Source: Frankiales bacterium (GTDB lineage: Bacteria; Actinomycetota; Actinomycetes; Mycobacteriales; Jatrophihabitantaceae). Taken from it: a stretch of DNA of 64,000 bases. Below the pieces are notes generated by a model. The model searched no databases, was not told the origin of the DNA, and saw only the letters and a program-made list of their open reading frames with translations. A program made the position numbers and the translations under genes. The stretch is from the NCBI GenBank assembly GCA_025966315.1, contig JAOPUZ010000031.1, forward strand, positions 1 to 64,000, written 5' to 3'. Shown here piece by piece: positions 35,676-50,593 of this stretch (positions are counted from its first letter, which is position 1; every line of letters starts with the position of its first letter).

Positions 35676-38276
35676 TCAGAGGTCCGCGATGGCTTCCAGC
35701 GGCCGGGTCCGGGCCGCTCGCGCTGCCGGCCAGAGCGCGGCGAGCACGCCCACCACGGCCGAGAGCACCAGCAGCAGGACCGCCTGCCCCCACGGCACCG
35801 ATATCTCGCCCAGCCCCTGGTCGCGCAGCGTGTGCACGAACAGCGGGCCGAACACCAGCCCCATCGCCACGCCGACGATGGCGCCGAAGACCGCGATCAG
35901 CAGCGACTCCAGGTAGATCGTGCGGCGCAGCTGGCCCCGCATGATGCCCACCGCTCGCAGCATGCCGATCTCCCGGCGGCGTTCGACCACCGACAGCGCC
36001 AGCGTGTTGATGATGCCGAGGATCGCGATCACGATGGCCAGCGCCAGCAGGCCGTAGAGGACGCCGAGCAGCCCGTTGATCTGGTCGGCCTGGGATCCCT
36101 TGAACTCCTCGGCGGTCTGGACCTTGACGACCAGGAACGGGTCCGTGGCGTTCTCCAGGTTGGTGCGTAACGTCGCCAGGTTGGTACCGGGCTGGGCCTT
36201 GATCAACACCACGAAGTTCTGCTCGAACTGGGGCGGGGTGACCTCCCGGCCGAAGTCGCCCGAACCCAGCCAGGGACCGAGCAGCTCGTTGTTCTCATAC
36301 ACTCCGGAGACGGTTGCGGTGACCGACCGCTTGTCGGAGCTGACCATGGCGATGCTGCTGCCCGGTCCGACCTTGTGGTCCTTGGCCCAGGTCTGGGACA
36401 CCATGATGTTGTGCCCGCTGAGCTCGCCCCGTCCGGATATCAGTTTGTACGGCAGCAGCTGCGCCAGCGGCCCGTCAACGGCCGTGCCGCCGCTGCTCTT
36501 GCCGTTGATCCGTACGTCCAGCGGGCTCAGGGCCAGCGAGCTGGCCACCCCTGGGACCTTCTCGGCGACCGCGCCGGCCTGGACGGGCACCCCGATCGCG
36601 TCGGGCCCGGTGAGGACATAGTCCGCCCGCACGTTGTTGTCGACCAGGGCGTTGATGCTGTGTTTGGCGGAGGCGCCGAACACCGCGATCGTGGTGACCA
36701 GCATCAGGCCCAGGGTGAGCGCGAAGGCGGTGGCCGCCGTGCGCCGCGGATTGCGGACCGCGTTGGTGCGAGCCAATCGTCCGACCGCGCCAAAGGGCCG
36801 AGCCACCACGGCACCGACGGCACCGACGATCGGCCGCGACAGGGCCGGTGCGCCGAGCAGGACGGCGATGATCATGGCCAGCGCGCCGAGGCCGACCAGA
36901 CTGGCCGCACCGCCGCCGGACGGCGCCAGGCCGCCGAAGGCCAGTGCGATCGCGCCGAGCAGCCCGAAACCGACGGCGGCGGCGGTACGCCGGCGCAGGG
37001 AGGTCCCGGTGGAGGCGAATTCCTCGCGCATTGCGGCGACCGGTGGTGTGCGGGCCGCCCGCCGAGCCGGCGTGTAGGCGCTGAACATCGTCACCAGGAC
37101 GCCGACCAGCAGGGCGACGATGATGGTGCGCGGGGTGAGCTGCAGCGCGCCCGACGGCAACCCCACGTTGAAGCTGTTCAGCAGCGAGCGCAGGCCGTAG
37201 GCCAGGCCGACCCCGGCCGCGATCCCGATGATGCTGCCGGTGAGGCCGACCAGCATCGCTTCGAGCAACACGGATCGGCTGATCTGGCGCCGGCTCGCGC
37301 CGATGGCGCGGAGTAGGGCCAGTTCTCGCAGCCGCTGGGCGACCAGCATGGAGAACGTGTTGTAGATGATGAACGTGCCGACCAGCAGGGCGATGGCACC
37401 GAAGGCCAGCAGGAAGTAATTGATGAAACTCAGCGCGGTGTTGATGTCCTTCTCGGTGTCGGCCTGCAGCTGCTTGCCGGTGATGACCTTCATGTCCGGC
37501 AGTTGCTGCGCGACTCGGGCCCGCAGCTGATCCTGGCTCACGCCGGGCTGGGCCGCGACGTAGACCGTGCCGATGTGCTTGCCGTCGGTGAACAACGATC
37601 GCGCTTGATCGGCGGCGAAGAGCGCTCCGATGTAGCCGCCGGTGTCGGTCTTGGTCTTGTACACGCCCGTGATGGTCACGTCGACGGTGCCGGTGCTGGG
37701 AGCCAGCACCTTGGTGTGGTCACCGACCTGGAGTTTGGCCAGCTTCATCGCGCCCTGGTTCAGGGCGATCTGTCCCGAGGCGGTGGGCGGGCTGCCCTCG
37801 GTGAACTCGTACGGCTGGCCGAGTTGCTCGGCCGGGGGCGAGTAGGACAGACCCTCAGTGGGTGCGCCGCCGCTCTGGGTCGGCTTTCCGTCCGCCGCGA
37901 TCAGGACGATCTGGCCGCTCATGACCGGCTGCACGGCCCGCACGCCGTCGATCGTCTTGATCCGATCGACGTCGGCCAGCGGTACGCCGGAGCTGTCGTC
38001 CTCCTGACCGGTGACCTGGACGTCAACGCCCTGGCCCACGTCGGACAGCAAACCCTTGAAGGTGTGGCTCAGCGTGTCGGTGAAGACGAAGGAGCCGGCG
38101 ATGAAGGCCGTGCCCAGGACTACGGACAGGACCGTCAGGGCCAGGCGAACCTTGTGGGCGGCCAGGTTGCGCAGCGAGACCTTGCGAACGACCGACCCCC
38201 CGCTTTTCAATCGCTGCGGTGGCCGATCCGGTGGTGCGTCGGCTGGGGACGGGGGTGGCAGAGTTGACGTCGTCAT
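35676..38276 (-). CDS. ABC transporter permease, MacB/FtsX type
   Basis: 866 residues with two FtsX-type permease units. A first membrane helix (VRLALTVLSVVLGTAFIAGS) is followed by a large extracellular MacB_PCD domain (about 75-270), three helices (near 290, 340 and 390), a central pair (about 440-490), a second extracellular domain, and three last helices (about 745-860) with GMLRAVGIMRGQLRRTIYLE. Such permeases move lipoproteins, peptides or drugs, or regulate cell-wall enzymes. It pairs with the ATPase just upstream (TGATG overlap of stop and start). Confidence 0.93.
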   Translation of the reverse strand: MTTSTLPPPSPADAPPDRPPQRLKSGGSVVRKVSLRNLAAHKVRLALTVLSVVLGTAFIAGSFVFTDTLSHTFKGLLSDVGQGVDVQVTGQEDDSSGVPLADVDRIKTIDGVRAVQPVMSGQIVLIAADGKPTQSGGAPTEGLSYSPPAEQLGQPYEFTEGSPPTASGQIALNQGAMKLAKLQVGDHTKVLAPSTGTVDVTITGVYKTKTDTGGYIGALFAADQARSLFTDGKHIGTVYVAAQPGVSQDQLRARVAQQLPDMKVITGKQLQADTEKDINTALSFINYFLLAFGAIALLVGTFIIYNTFSMLVAQRLRELALLRAIGASRRQISRSVLLEAMLVGLTGSIIGIAAGVGLAYGLRSLLNSFNVGLPSGALQLTPRTIIVALLVGVLVTMFSAYTPARRAARTPPVAAMREEFASTGTSLRRRTAAAVGFGLLGAIALAFGGLAPSGGGAASLVGLGALAMIIAVLLGAPALSRPIVGAVGAVVARPFGAVGRLARTNAVRNPRRTAATAFALTLGLMLVTTIAVFGASAKHSINALVDNNVRADYVLTGPDAIGVPVQAGAVAEKVPGVASSLALSPLDVRINGKSSGGTAVDGPLAQLLPYKLISGRGELSGHNIMVSQTWAKDHKVGPGSSIAMVSSDKRSVTATVSGVYENNELLGPWLGSGDFGREVTPPQFEQNFVVLIKAQPGTNLATLRTNLENATDPFLVVKVQTAEEFKGSQADQINGLLGVLYGLLALAIVIAILGIINTLALSVVERRREIGMLRAVGIMRGQLRRTIYLESLLIAVFGAIVGVAMGLVFGPLFVHTLRDQGLGEISVPWGQAVLLLVLSAVVGVLAALWPAARAARTRPLEAIADL

Positions 38277-39067
38277 CAGATTTCCTCGAGGTGCTTCATG
38301 CGGTCCAGCACCGAGTCAGCGGTGGGGGCACGTAGTTCGTCGACGATCTGTCCGTCGGCCAGGAAGATGACCCGGTCGGCGTAGCTGGCCGCCCGCGGAT
38401 CGTGCGTCACGATCACCACAGTCTGGCCCAGATGGGTGACGGAGTTACGCAGGATGTTCAGGACCTCGCTGGAGGAACGCGAGTCCAGGTTGCCAGTGGG
38501 CTCGTCCCCGAACACGATCTCGGGTCGGCTGGCCAGTGCCCGGGCGCAGGCCACGCGCTGTTGCTGACCGCCCGACAGCTCGGACGGGCGGTGCGTGAGC
38601 CGGTCGTTCAAGCCAAGCGTGGTGACCACGGACCTGACCCACTCCTCGTCGACCTTGTGGCCGGCGATGTCCATCGGCAGCGTGATGTTCTCCAGTGCCG
38701 TCAGCGTGGGAACCAGGTTGAAGGCTTGAAAGACGAAGCCGATCCGGTCCCGGCGAAGCTGGGTCATCTTCTTGTCCGACAGGCCGGTCAGGTCGGTGTC
38801 GCCGATCAGGATGGATCCTTCGGTGACGGTGTCCAGGCCGGCGAGGCAGTGCATCAAAGTGGACTTGCCGGATCCCGAAGGCCCCATGATGGCGGTGAAT
38901 TCGGCGCGCGCGAAGTCGACCGAGACGTGGTCGAGCGCGCTGACCTGGGTGTCACCGGCGCCGTAGATCTTGCTGACGTTGACGGCTCGAGCGGCGACTC
39001 CGTGGCCGGACGTGGACGCCGACGGGGTTGCGTTCTGGCCGGTCGCAGTGCTGGCGATCGAGTTCAT
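38276..39067 (-). CDS. ABC transporter ATP-binding protein, LolD/MacB type
   Basis: 263 residues from ATG 39067 (GGAAGG about 9 nt upstream; the frame extends further to 39253 without support). Walker A GPSGSGKS, Q-loop VFQAFNLVPTLTALENI, signature LSGGQQQR, Walker B VFGDEPTGNLDSRSS, H-loop VTHDPRAASYADRVIFLADG. This is the ATPase class that partners FtsX-type permeases, and its gene overlaps that of the permease by 1 nt. Cytoplasmic face of the membrane. Confidence 0.95.
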   Translation of the reverse strand: MNSIASTATGQNATPSASTSGHGVAARAVNVSKIYGAGDTQVSALDHVSVDFARAEFTAIMGPSGSGKSTLMHCLAGLDTVTEGSILIGDTDLTGLSDKKMTQLRRDRIGFVFQAFNLVPTLTALENITLPMDIAGHKVDEEWVRSVVTTLGLNDRLTHRPSELSGGQQQRVACARALASRPEIVFGDEPTGNLDSRSSSEVLNILRNSVTHLGQTVVIVTHDPRAASYADRVIFLADGQIVDELRAPTADSVLDRMKHLEEI

Positions 39068-39232
39068 TGGAAACTGCCTTCCGATGTGTGCAATATGTGC
39101 GAACGTTGCCCTACGAGGATCGCAATTCGGCCCGTCCCGGGGCAGTGGGGACAACCCTGAATAACCCCTGATGTTTGTCATGGCCGGCTCAGGGCCGGTC
39201 GGGCGGCCGTCGGGCTGCTCCTGGTGACATAG

Positions 39233-42856
<3,624 letters not shown>

Positions 42857-42952
42857 TGACACCTCCTCGCAGGTTCACTGTCAAGATCGGCCAGGTGGGC
42901 CTGCGCTTGAGTCACGGTTGAGCCGATCACGCGATAAGGCAGACTGCTAGAC

Positions 42953-44086
42953 ATGCCTGACACCATCGAGATCGGTCTGGGACGCGAAGCTCGCCGTGGC
43001 TACCACCTCGACGACATTGCTCTCGTGCCCACCCGCCGCACCCGGGGTTCCTCGGTGGTGTCGACCAGCTGGCAGATCGACGCGCACACCTTCGACCTGC
43101 CGCTGGTCGCAGCGCCGTCCGACGCGGTGGTCTCACCGGCCAGCGCGCTGGAGATCGAACGGCTCGGCGGTTTGGCCGTACTCAACGGCGAAGGCTTGTG
43201 GACGAGGTACGCCGACCCGTCGGACGCGCTGGCCAGGATCGCGAAGGACGGTGGCGAGGGAACGTCCCTGCTGCAACGCTTGTACGAGCCGCCGGTGTCG
43301 GAGGAGTTGCTGACCCAGCGAGTCACCGAACTCCGCTCGTCCGGTGTGCGGGTGGCCGTCCGGTTGTCGCCGCAGCACACCGTGGCACTGTCCCCGGCGC
43401 TGCTGCGCGCGGGCGTGGACATGCTGGTCATCCAGGGCACCGTGATCTCGGCCGAGCACGTTGCGACCGATGACGCGGCCGAGCAGGCGCTGAATCTCAA
43501 GACTTTCCTGGCCGACCTGGACATCCCGGTCATCGTCGGTGGCTGCACCAACTACCAGACGGCGCTGCACCTGATGCGGACCGGGGCGGCCGGCGTGATC
43601 GTGGGTTACGGCGCGCATTCGGGTTCGACCACGCATTCGGCGCTCGGTATCGAGGTCCCGATGGCCACCGCGATTGCCGATGCGGCCGCGGCCCGCCGGG
43701 CCTACCTGGACGAGACCGGTGGCCGGTACGTCCATCTCATTGCCTACGGCGACATGTCGACCGGCGGTGACATCGCCAAAGCGCTGGTCTGCGGCGCCGA
43801 CGCGGTCATGCTGGGGGAGCCGCTGGCGGTTGCGATCGACGCACCGGGTGGCGGCCGGTACTGGGACCCGACCGCGTCCCATCCGCGGGTGCCGCGCTCC
43901 GAGCTGGTGGACCTGGCCGTCGACCTGCCGGACCGGCCCACCCTCGACGAGGTGCTGGTCGGTCCGACCTCCGACGCCAGCGGAGAACGCAACCTTTTCG
44001 GCTCGGTGCGACGGGTGATGGCCAAGTGCGGCTACTCGTCGGTGAAGGAGTTCCAGAAGGCCGAGCTGATCGTGGTCGGTTCCTAG
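42953..44086 (+). CDS. guaB3: GuaB3-family IMP dehydrogenase-related protein
   Basis: 377 residues of the IMPDH barrel without CBS domains: [60 protein letters not shown]. Where IMPDH has the loop GPGSICTTR, this protein has GYGAHSGSTTHSALG, with no catalytic Cys. The same loop change is seen in mycobacterial GuaB3 next to guaB2. The biochemical role in actinobacteria is not settled. The call rests on the N-terminus, loop and gene order (guaB-guaB3). Confidence 0.93.
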   Translation: MPDTIEIGLGREARRGYHLDDIALVPTRRTRGSSVVSTSWQIDAHTFDLPLVAAPSDAVVSPASALEIERLGGLAVLNGEGLWTRYADPSDALARIAKDGGEGTSLLQRLYEPPVSEELLTQRVTELRSSGVRVAVRLSPQHTVALSPALLRAGVDMLVIQGTVISAEHVATDDAAEQALNLKTFLADLDIPVIVGGCTNYQTALHLMRTGAAGVIVGYGAHSGSTTHSALGIEVPMATAIADAAAARRAYLDETGGRYVHLIAYGDMSTGGDIAKALVCGADAVMLGEPLAVAIDAPGGGRYWDPTASHPRVPRSELVDLAVDLPDRPTLDEVLVGPTSDASGERNLFGSVRRVMAKCGYSSVKEFQKAELIVVGS

Positions 44087-44108
44087 CTCGTTGCTCGCCG
44101 CACCGGCG

Positions 44109-44633
44109 CTACCAGCCGAGCGTGCCCGGGCCGCCCTTGAACGGTCCGACTACGTCGTCGGTGATCCAGCCACCGTAGAAGCCGCCGTCCTGAGGCAATA
44201 CCGGCTCGCCGTCCAGCTCGCATTGCACGGATCCAGGCATGAACGACAGGTGGCCGGTGATCTGGGTGAAGTCCGCATTCGGGGCCTCGTACGTCCAGGC
44301 CGCGGCCAGCGCCAGCCGACCGTCCGGCGCGAGCACGTCGAAGTAGGTCGCGACGCCCTTCCATTCGCACACACTCGGTCTCATGTCCGATTCGAGGAGC
44401 GCGGCCGTACGCACGTCATCGACCGGGAAGTACCAGTTCGGCGGATGGCTCGTCTCGAGGACCCGGATTGCCCGCCGGCTGTCGGCGACCAGCGCCCCAC
44501 CGAAGCTGACCATCGCATGCCGGGCGGACCGTTCCCAGCTCGGCGGCCGGGGATAATCCCAGACCGACTCCTGGCCTGGCCCGGGCGGGATGCGGCGGGC
44601 GGCGATACGTTCGCTGCGAGTCAGACGGTGCAC
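44109..44633 (-). CDS. DUF427 domain protein
   Basis: 174 residues from GTG 44633; the frame stays open to 44786, but that part is unlike the family. DUF427 core: RHAMVSFGGALVADSRRAIR, PPNWYFPVDDV, CEWKGVATYFDVLAPDGRL, AAWTYEAPNADFTQITGHLS, and FMPGSVQCELDGEPVLPQDG with FYGGWITDDVVGPFKG. A small beta-rich fold; biochemical role unknown. Convergent with guaB3 (22-bp gap) and divergent from a lipoprotein gene. Confidence 0.88.
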   Translation of the reverse strand: MHRLTRSERIAARRIPPGPGQESVWDYPRPPSWERSARHAMVSFGGALVADSRRAIRVLETSHPPNWYFPVDDVRTAALLESDMRPSVCEWKGVATYFDVLAPDGRLALAAAWTYEAPNADFTQITGHLSFMPGSVQCELDGEPVLPQDGGFYGGWITDDVVGPFKGGPGTLGW

Positions 44634-44704
44634 GTCATCATTGTGCCCGCCGCGGGTCTTGGGCGGCCGGCAACGTTCGGCGTGGGCTGGCGCATCCTGT
44701 TGAT

Positions 44705-45217
44705 GTGACGCGGTTGATTGCCGGCCTGGCGCTGGTCTCGGTGCTGCTGACCGCCTGCGCGCAATCCAGCGGTAGCGGCCAGTCACCGAGTGCGGGCCGT
44801 CCGCCCGTATCCGTGGCGTTGAGCTGCCCCAGCCCGATCCTGAGCCGGGTGACGGAATCGAACCGAACCGGCGGCGCGGTGCCCGACGGCGTGAGGATCA
44901 CCTCGGTGATCCGGTGCCGGGTCGGGTCGCCGCCGGTGACGGCACGGGGCGCGGGTGGGGTCATCCAGGAGCGCGCGACCGGGACGCCGACCGCCTTGTT
45001 GGCGGCGCTGCGCCAGCCGGACCAGGCGGCCGCGAGCAACCAGGTGTGCCCAGCCATCGGCCAGATCCTGCCGTACGTGATCCTGGTCGACAGCACCGGC
45101 AAGGGCTGGTTGCCCTGGCTGCCGCGGAACAGTTGCAAGCTGGTGCAACCCGGTGTGACCGAGGCTCTGAACGCGTTGCCTTTCCGGCTGGTGCGCAACA
45201 CGCCGGCCATCCGCTAG
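44705..45217 (+). CDS. Putative lipoprotein of unknown function
   Basis: 170 residues from GTG 44705. The N-terminus TRLIAGLALVSVLLTACAQS is a lipoprotein signal with lipobox LLTAC, so the mature protein starts at Cys18 and is anchored outside. The remainder (VALSCPSPILSRVTESNRTG, NQVCPAIGQILPYVILVDST) matches no domain I recognise; Cys residues at about 41, 71, 114 and 143 could form disulfides. Confidence 0.75.
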   Translation: MTRLIAGLALVSVLLTACAQSSGSGQSPSAGRPPVSVALSCPSPILSRVTESNRTGGAVPDGVRITSVIRCRVGSPPVTARGAGGVIQERATGTPTALLAALRQPDQAAASNQVCPAIGQILPYVILVDSTGKGWLPWLPRNSCKLVQPGVTEALNALPFRLVRNTPAIR

Positions 45218-45240
45218 CGCCGGCAGGCAGACCGCAGCCG

Positions 45241-46227
45241 TCAGAGCCAGTCGCGTCGTCTGAACATGAGATACAGGAATACGACGAGACCGATGATGAT
45301 CCCGGCGCTGGTGTAGAAGCCCGAGTGCTCTGAGAATCCGGGATACGGCACGTTCTGTCCGTAGAAGCCAGTGACCGCCGTCGGGATCGCAATGATGGCC
45401 GCCCACGCGGTGAGCTTCTTCATGATCGTGTTCAGCCGAGAATCCTGCAGCGACAGGTTGGTCTCGAACAGGGTGCTGATCATGTCGCGCAGTGATTCGG
45501 TCCATTCCGACGCCCGCAGCACGTGGTCGTACAAGTCCTCGAAATAGGGCCGCAGATCCGGGTGCAGCTCGTCGTCCTGCGCGTGCCGCATCATCGTGTT
45601 CACGACCTCGCGCATCGGCAGGATCACCCGGCGCGCTTGTACCAGCGACTTGCGCAGCGCGAATGTTCGACGCTGCACCATCCGGACGTGGCTCGACTCG
45701 TCGAAGAGAATGTCCTCGAGCGCCTCGATCTCGTCATCGAGCGCCTCGATGACGGCGAAGTGGCCGTCCACCAGCACGTCGAGCATGCCGTACATCAAAG
45801 CCTTCGATCCGTAGTCGCACAGCCCGCGTTCCTCGTCCCAGCGCTTGACCACGTCGTCGATGTCGAACCACTCGTCGCGATGCACGGTGACCAGCGCCTG
45901 CTTCAACACGAATGCCGAGACCTGGGTCTGCAGCAGCTCACCGGATTCGCGTTCCAGGTCCACCGCGTAGGCGGTGACGAAGATGTGGCTGTCGTACCGG
46001 TTGATCTTCGGCCGTTCCCGGTGCGCGGCAGCGTCCTCGACGGCGAGTGGATCCAGGGATAGTTCGCCGGCCAGTTTGACCAGGCGCTCGTCGTTCGGAT
46101 CGCCGACGTCCACCCAGACGAGGCAGCCGGGCTGGTCGAGGTATTCAGAGATGTCCTCGAACGGAAAATCCTCTTTATCGACAACGCCATTTCGCCACAG
46201 CCGGGTGCGCACTCCCTGTTCGGTCAT
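45241..46227 (-). CDS. corA: CorA-family divalent cation channel, GQN variant
   Basis: 328 residues from ATG 46227 (GGAGG just upstream; an earlier GTG at 46254 has none). The N-terminal cytoplasmic domain (WVDVGDPNDERLVKLAGELS, HIFVTAYAVDLERESGELLQ) and the long stalk helix (SSHVRMVQRRTFALRKSLVQ) match CorA. Two C-terminal helices follow (KLTAWAAIIAIPTAVTGFYG; SAGIIIGLVVFLYLMFRRRD). The signature normally G-M-N reads YGQN here, as in some actinobacterial homologues. It conducts Mg2+ or Co2+ by family; the variant might change selectivity. Its start is 39 bp from the divergent SDR gene. Confidence 0.92.
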   Translation of the reverse strand: MTEQGVRTRLWRNGVVDKEDFPFEDISEYLDQPGCLVWVDVGDPNDERLVKLAGELSLDPLAVEDAAAHRERPKINRYDSHIFVTAYAVDLERESGELLQTQVSAFVLKQALVTVHRDEWFDIDDVVKRWDEERGLCDYGSKALMYGMLDVLVDGHFAVIEALDDEIEALEDILFDESSHVRMVQRRTFALRKSLVQARRVILPMREVVNTMMRHAQDDELHPDLRPYFEDLYDHVLRASEWTESLRDMISTLFETNLSLQDSRLNTIMKKLTAWAAIIAIPTAVTGFYGQNVPYPGFSEHSGFYTSAGIIIGLVVFLYLMFRRRDWL

Positions 46228-46266
46228 GTCCTCCAGTCTGCCGCTCTGGTCCACTACGGTGGGGAG

Positions 46267-47172
46267 GTGTCATGGAAGTCGTCCGAGCTATCGTCCTTCG
46301 AAGGCCGGACGGCTGTTGTGACCGGCGCGAATTCGGGCATCGGTTGGTACGTCGCCCGAGCGTTGGCCCGGCGGGGCGCGGCGGTGACGATGGCCTGCCG
46401 TGATCTGGTCAAGGGCCAGCGAGCGGTCGACCGACTGATGGCTTCGGTGCCGCGCGCGCTAATCGAGCTGCGTCCGCTGGATCTGGCCGCACTGGATTCG
46501 GTAGCCGAATTCGCGGCTGGCTGGACGGGACCGCTGGACCTGCTCGTGAACAACGCCGGCATCATGGCGCCGCCGAAGTGGCGGCCGACCCAGGACGGGT
46601 TCGAGCTGCAGTTCGGGACGAACCACCTCGGGCATTTCGCGTTGACCGGCCAGCTGTTGCCGGCACTGTTGGAGGGCGCCCAGCCGCGGGTGGTGACCGT
46701 GTCGTCGCTGGCCCATGGACGGGGCAACGCCGGCGTGCTGGCCGGCAACCCACCGTCGGGCTACAACCCGCAGCTGTCCTATGCGCAGTCGAAGCTGGCC
46801 AACTTGCTCTTCGGCCTGGAACTGCAGCGGCGAGCCGGCAGGGACCTGATCTCGACCGTGGCCCATCCCGGTGTCGCGAACACGAACCTGTTCCGCAGCG
46901 AGGACGGAATGGGCGCGAACCCGATGGTCCGTTCCGGCGGTGCGCTACTGGGTCGGCTGATCTTCCAGTCACCGCAGGCTGGCGCGGAGCCGATTCTGTA
47001 CGCGGCCGACGTCGCCGGTCCGGGCTCGTACTCCGGGCCACGGTGGTTGCGGGGCTGGCGCGGCCCGGCCGGCCCGGCGGCGATGTCGTCCTTCGCGTCG
47101 GACGAGCGCCTGGCCGCGGATCTGTGGGATATCAGCGAGGAACTGACCGGCGTGAAGTACGGCTGGCGGTGA
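46267..47172 (+). CDS. Short-chain dehydrogenase/reductase
   Basis: 301 residues from GTG 46267 (GGGGAG upstream). Cofactor motif VTGANSGIGWYVARALARRG, NNAGIMAPP, the catalytic Ser in VVTVSSLAHGRG, and YAQSKLANLLFG with the Tyr-x-x-x-Lys pair. It resembles retinol dehydrogenase/protochlorophyllide-reductase-like SDRs common in actinobacteria. CRD at the NADP-specifying position suggests NADP(H). The substrate cannot be told. Confidence 0.93.
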   Translation: MSWKSSELSSFEGRTAVVTGANSGIGWYVARALARRGAAVTMACRDLVKGQRAVDRLMASVPRALIELRPLDLAALDSVAEFAAGWTGPLDLLVNNAGIMAPPKWRPTQDGFELQFGTNHLGHFALTGQLLPALLEGAQPRVVTVSSLAHGRGNAGVLAGNPPSGYNPQLSYAQSKLANLLFGLELQRRAGRDLISTVAHPGVANTNLFRSEDGMGANPMVRSGGALLGRLIFQSPQAGAEPILYAADVAGPGSYSGPRWLRGWRGPAGPAAMSSFASDERLAADLWDISEELTGVKYGWR

Positions 47173-47207
47173 CGCCTGCGGTGGCCGGCTTCTGAGAGAA
47201 TGAGGCG

Positions 47208-48793
47208 GTGACTGCAGCTGCTGATCCGACTCTTACGGACACCGTCCTCGTCGTCGACTACGGGGCGCAGTACGCCCAGTTGATTGCCCGACGGGTACGC
47301 GAGGCCAACGTGTATTCCGAGATCGTGCCCTCCACCATGCCGGTCGCGCAGATGCTGGCCAAGCGTCCGAAGGCGATCATCCTGTCCGGGGGGCCGGCGT
47401 CCATCTACGCCGTCGGCGCGCCGACCACGGATGGGGCGCTGTTCGATGCCGGCGTACCCGTATTCGGCATCTGTTACGGGTTCCAGGCGATGACCCAGGC
47501 GCTGGGCGGCGAGGTTGCGCACACCGGTGGGTCGGAATTCGGCCGGACCCTGTTGACGGTCTCTTCCGCGGGCGCCTTATTCGCGGCGCAGCCGGACACC
47601 CAGCAGGTCTGGATGTCGCACGGCGATGCGGTGACCGTGGCACCGGCCGGCTTTGCGGTCACCGCCTCGACGGCGGGTGCCCCGGTGGCGGCCTTCGAGG
47701 ACGCCGCGCGCGGACTGGCCGGGGTGCAGTTCCACCCGGAGGTGCTGCATTCCGAGCACGGGCAGGCAATCCTGCGCAACTTCCTCTACGACATTGCCGG
47801 GTTGTCGCCGTCCTGGACCGATGCCAACATCATCACCGACCAGGTCGCGCTCATCCGCGAACAGGTCGGTAGCAAAAGGGTAATCTGTGGTTTGTCCGGC
47901 GGGGTCGACTCGGCGGTGGCGGCCGCGTTGGTACAGCGGGCCGTCGGTGATCAGCTCACCTGCGTGTTCGTCGATCATGGCCTGCTACGCGCCGGCGAGG
48001 CCGAACAGGTCGAGCAGGATTTCGTTGCGGCCACTGGTGTTTCGCTGAAGGTGGTGGACGCCCGGGCGCAATTCATGGACGCGTTGATGGGCGTTATCGA
48101 CCCGGAAGAAAAACGAAAGATTATCGGCCGGGAGTTCATCCGGTCCTTCGAGCAGGCCGAGCGTGAATTGCTGGCCGAGATCTCTGATGCCGGCGGCGAG
48201 CCGATCGAGTTTCTCGTTCAGGGCACGCTGTATCCGGACGTTGTCGAGTCCGGCGGTGGCACCGGGACGGCCAACATCAAAAGCCATCACAATGTCGGTG
48301 GGCTGCCCGAAGACCTGCAATTCTCGCTGGTGGAACCGCTGCGCGCCTTGTTCAAGGACGAGGTACGCCGGGTCGGGCTCGAGTTGGGTTTGCCGGAAGA
48401 AATCGTGTGGCGGCAGCCTTTTCCCGGTCCTGGGCTTGGCATTCGCATTATCGGGGCGGTCGATCAGGAACGGCTGGACATCCTGCGTCGCGCCGATGCC
48501 ATTGCCCGCGCGGAGCTTTCCGCGGCCGGCCTGGACCGTGACATCTGGCAATGTCCCGTTGTGTTGCTGGCCGATGTCCGCTCGGTAGGCGTTCAGGGCG
48601 ATGGCCGGACATACGGGCACCCGATCGTGCTACGCCCCGTCTCATCCGAGGATGCGATGACGGCGGACTGGACCCGGGTCCCGTACGACGTGCTGGAAAA
48701 GATCTCCACGCGCATTACTAACGAGGTCCGCGAGGTCAACCGTGTCGTGCTGGACGTGACCAGCAAGCCACCGGGCACCATCGAGTGGGAATA

Positions 48794-48794
<1 letters not shown>
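47208..48794 (+). CDS. guaA: GMP synthase (glutamine-hydrolysing)
   Basis: 528 residues from GTG 47208. The glutaminase domain (1-200) has [17 protein letters not shown] with nucleophile Cys89 and [14 protein letters not shown]. The ATP pyrophosphatase domain has the P-loop [16 protein letters not shown], and the dimerisation end is [15 protein letters not shown]. It aminates XMP to GMP, completing guaB's pathway. Full length. A weak hairpin follows. Confidence 0.98.
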
Positions 48795-50558
<1,764 letters not shown>

Positions 50559-50593
50559 GCCGGCAATCGCGAGGTGAAGTCCTCGCGCGTGGT

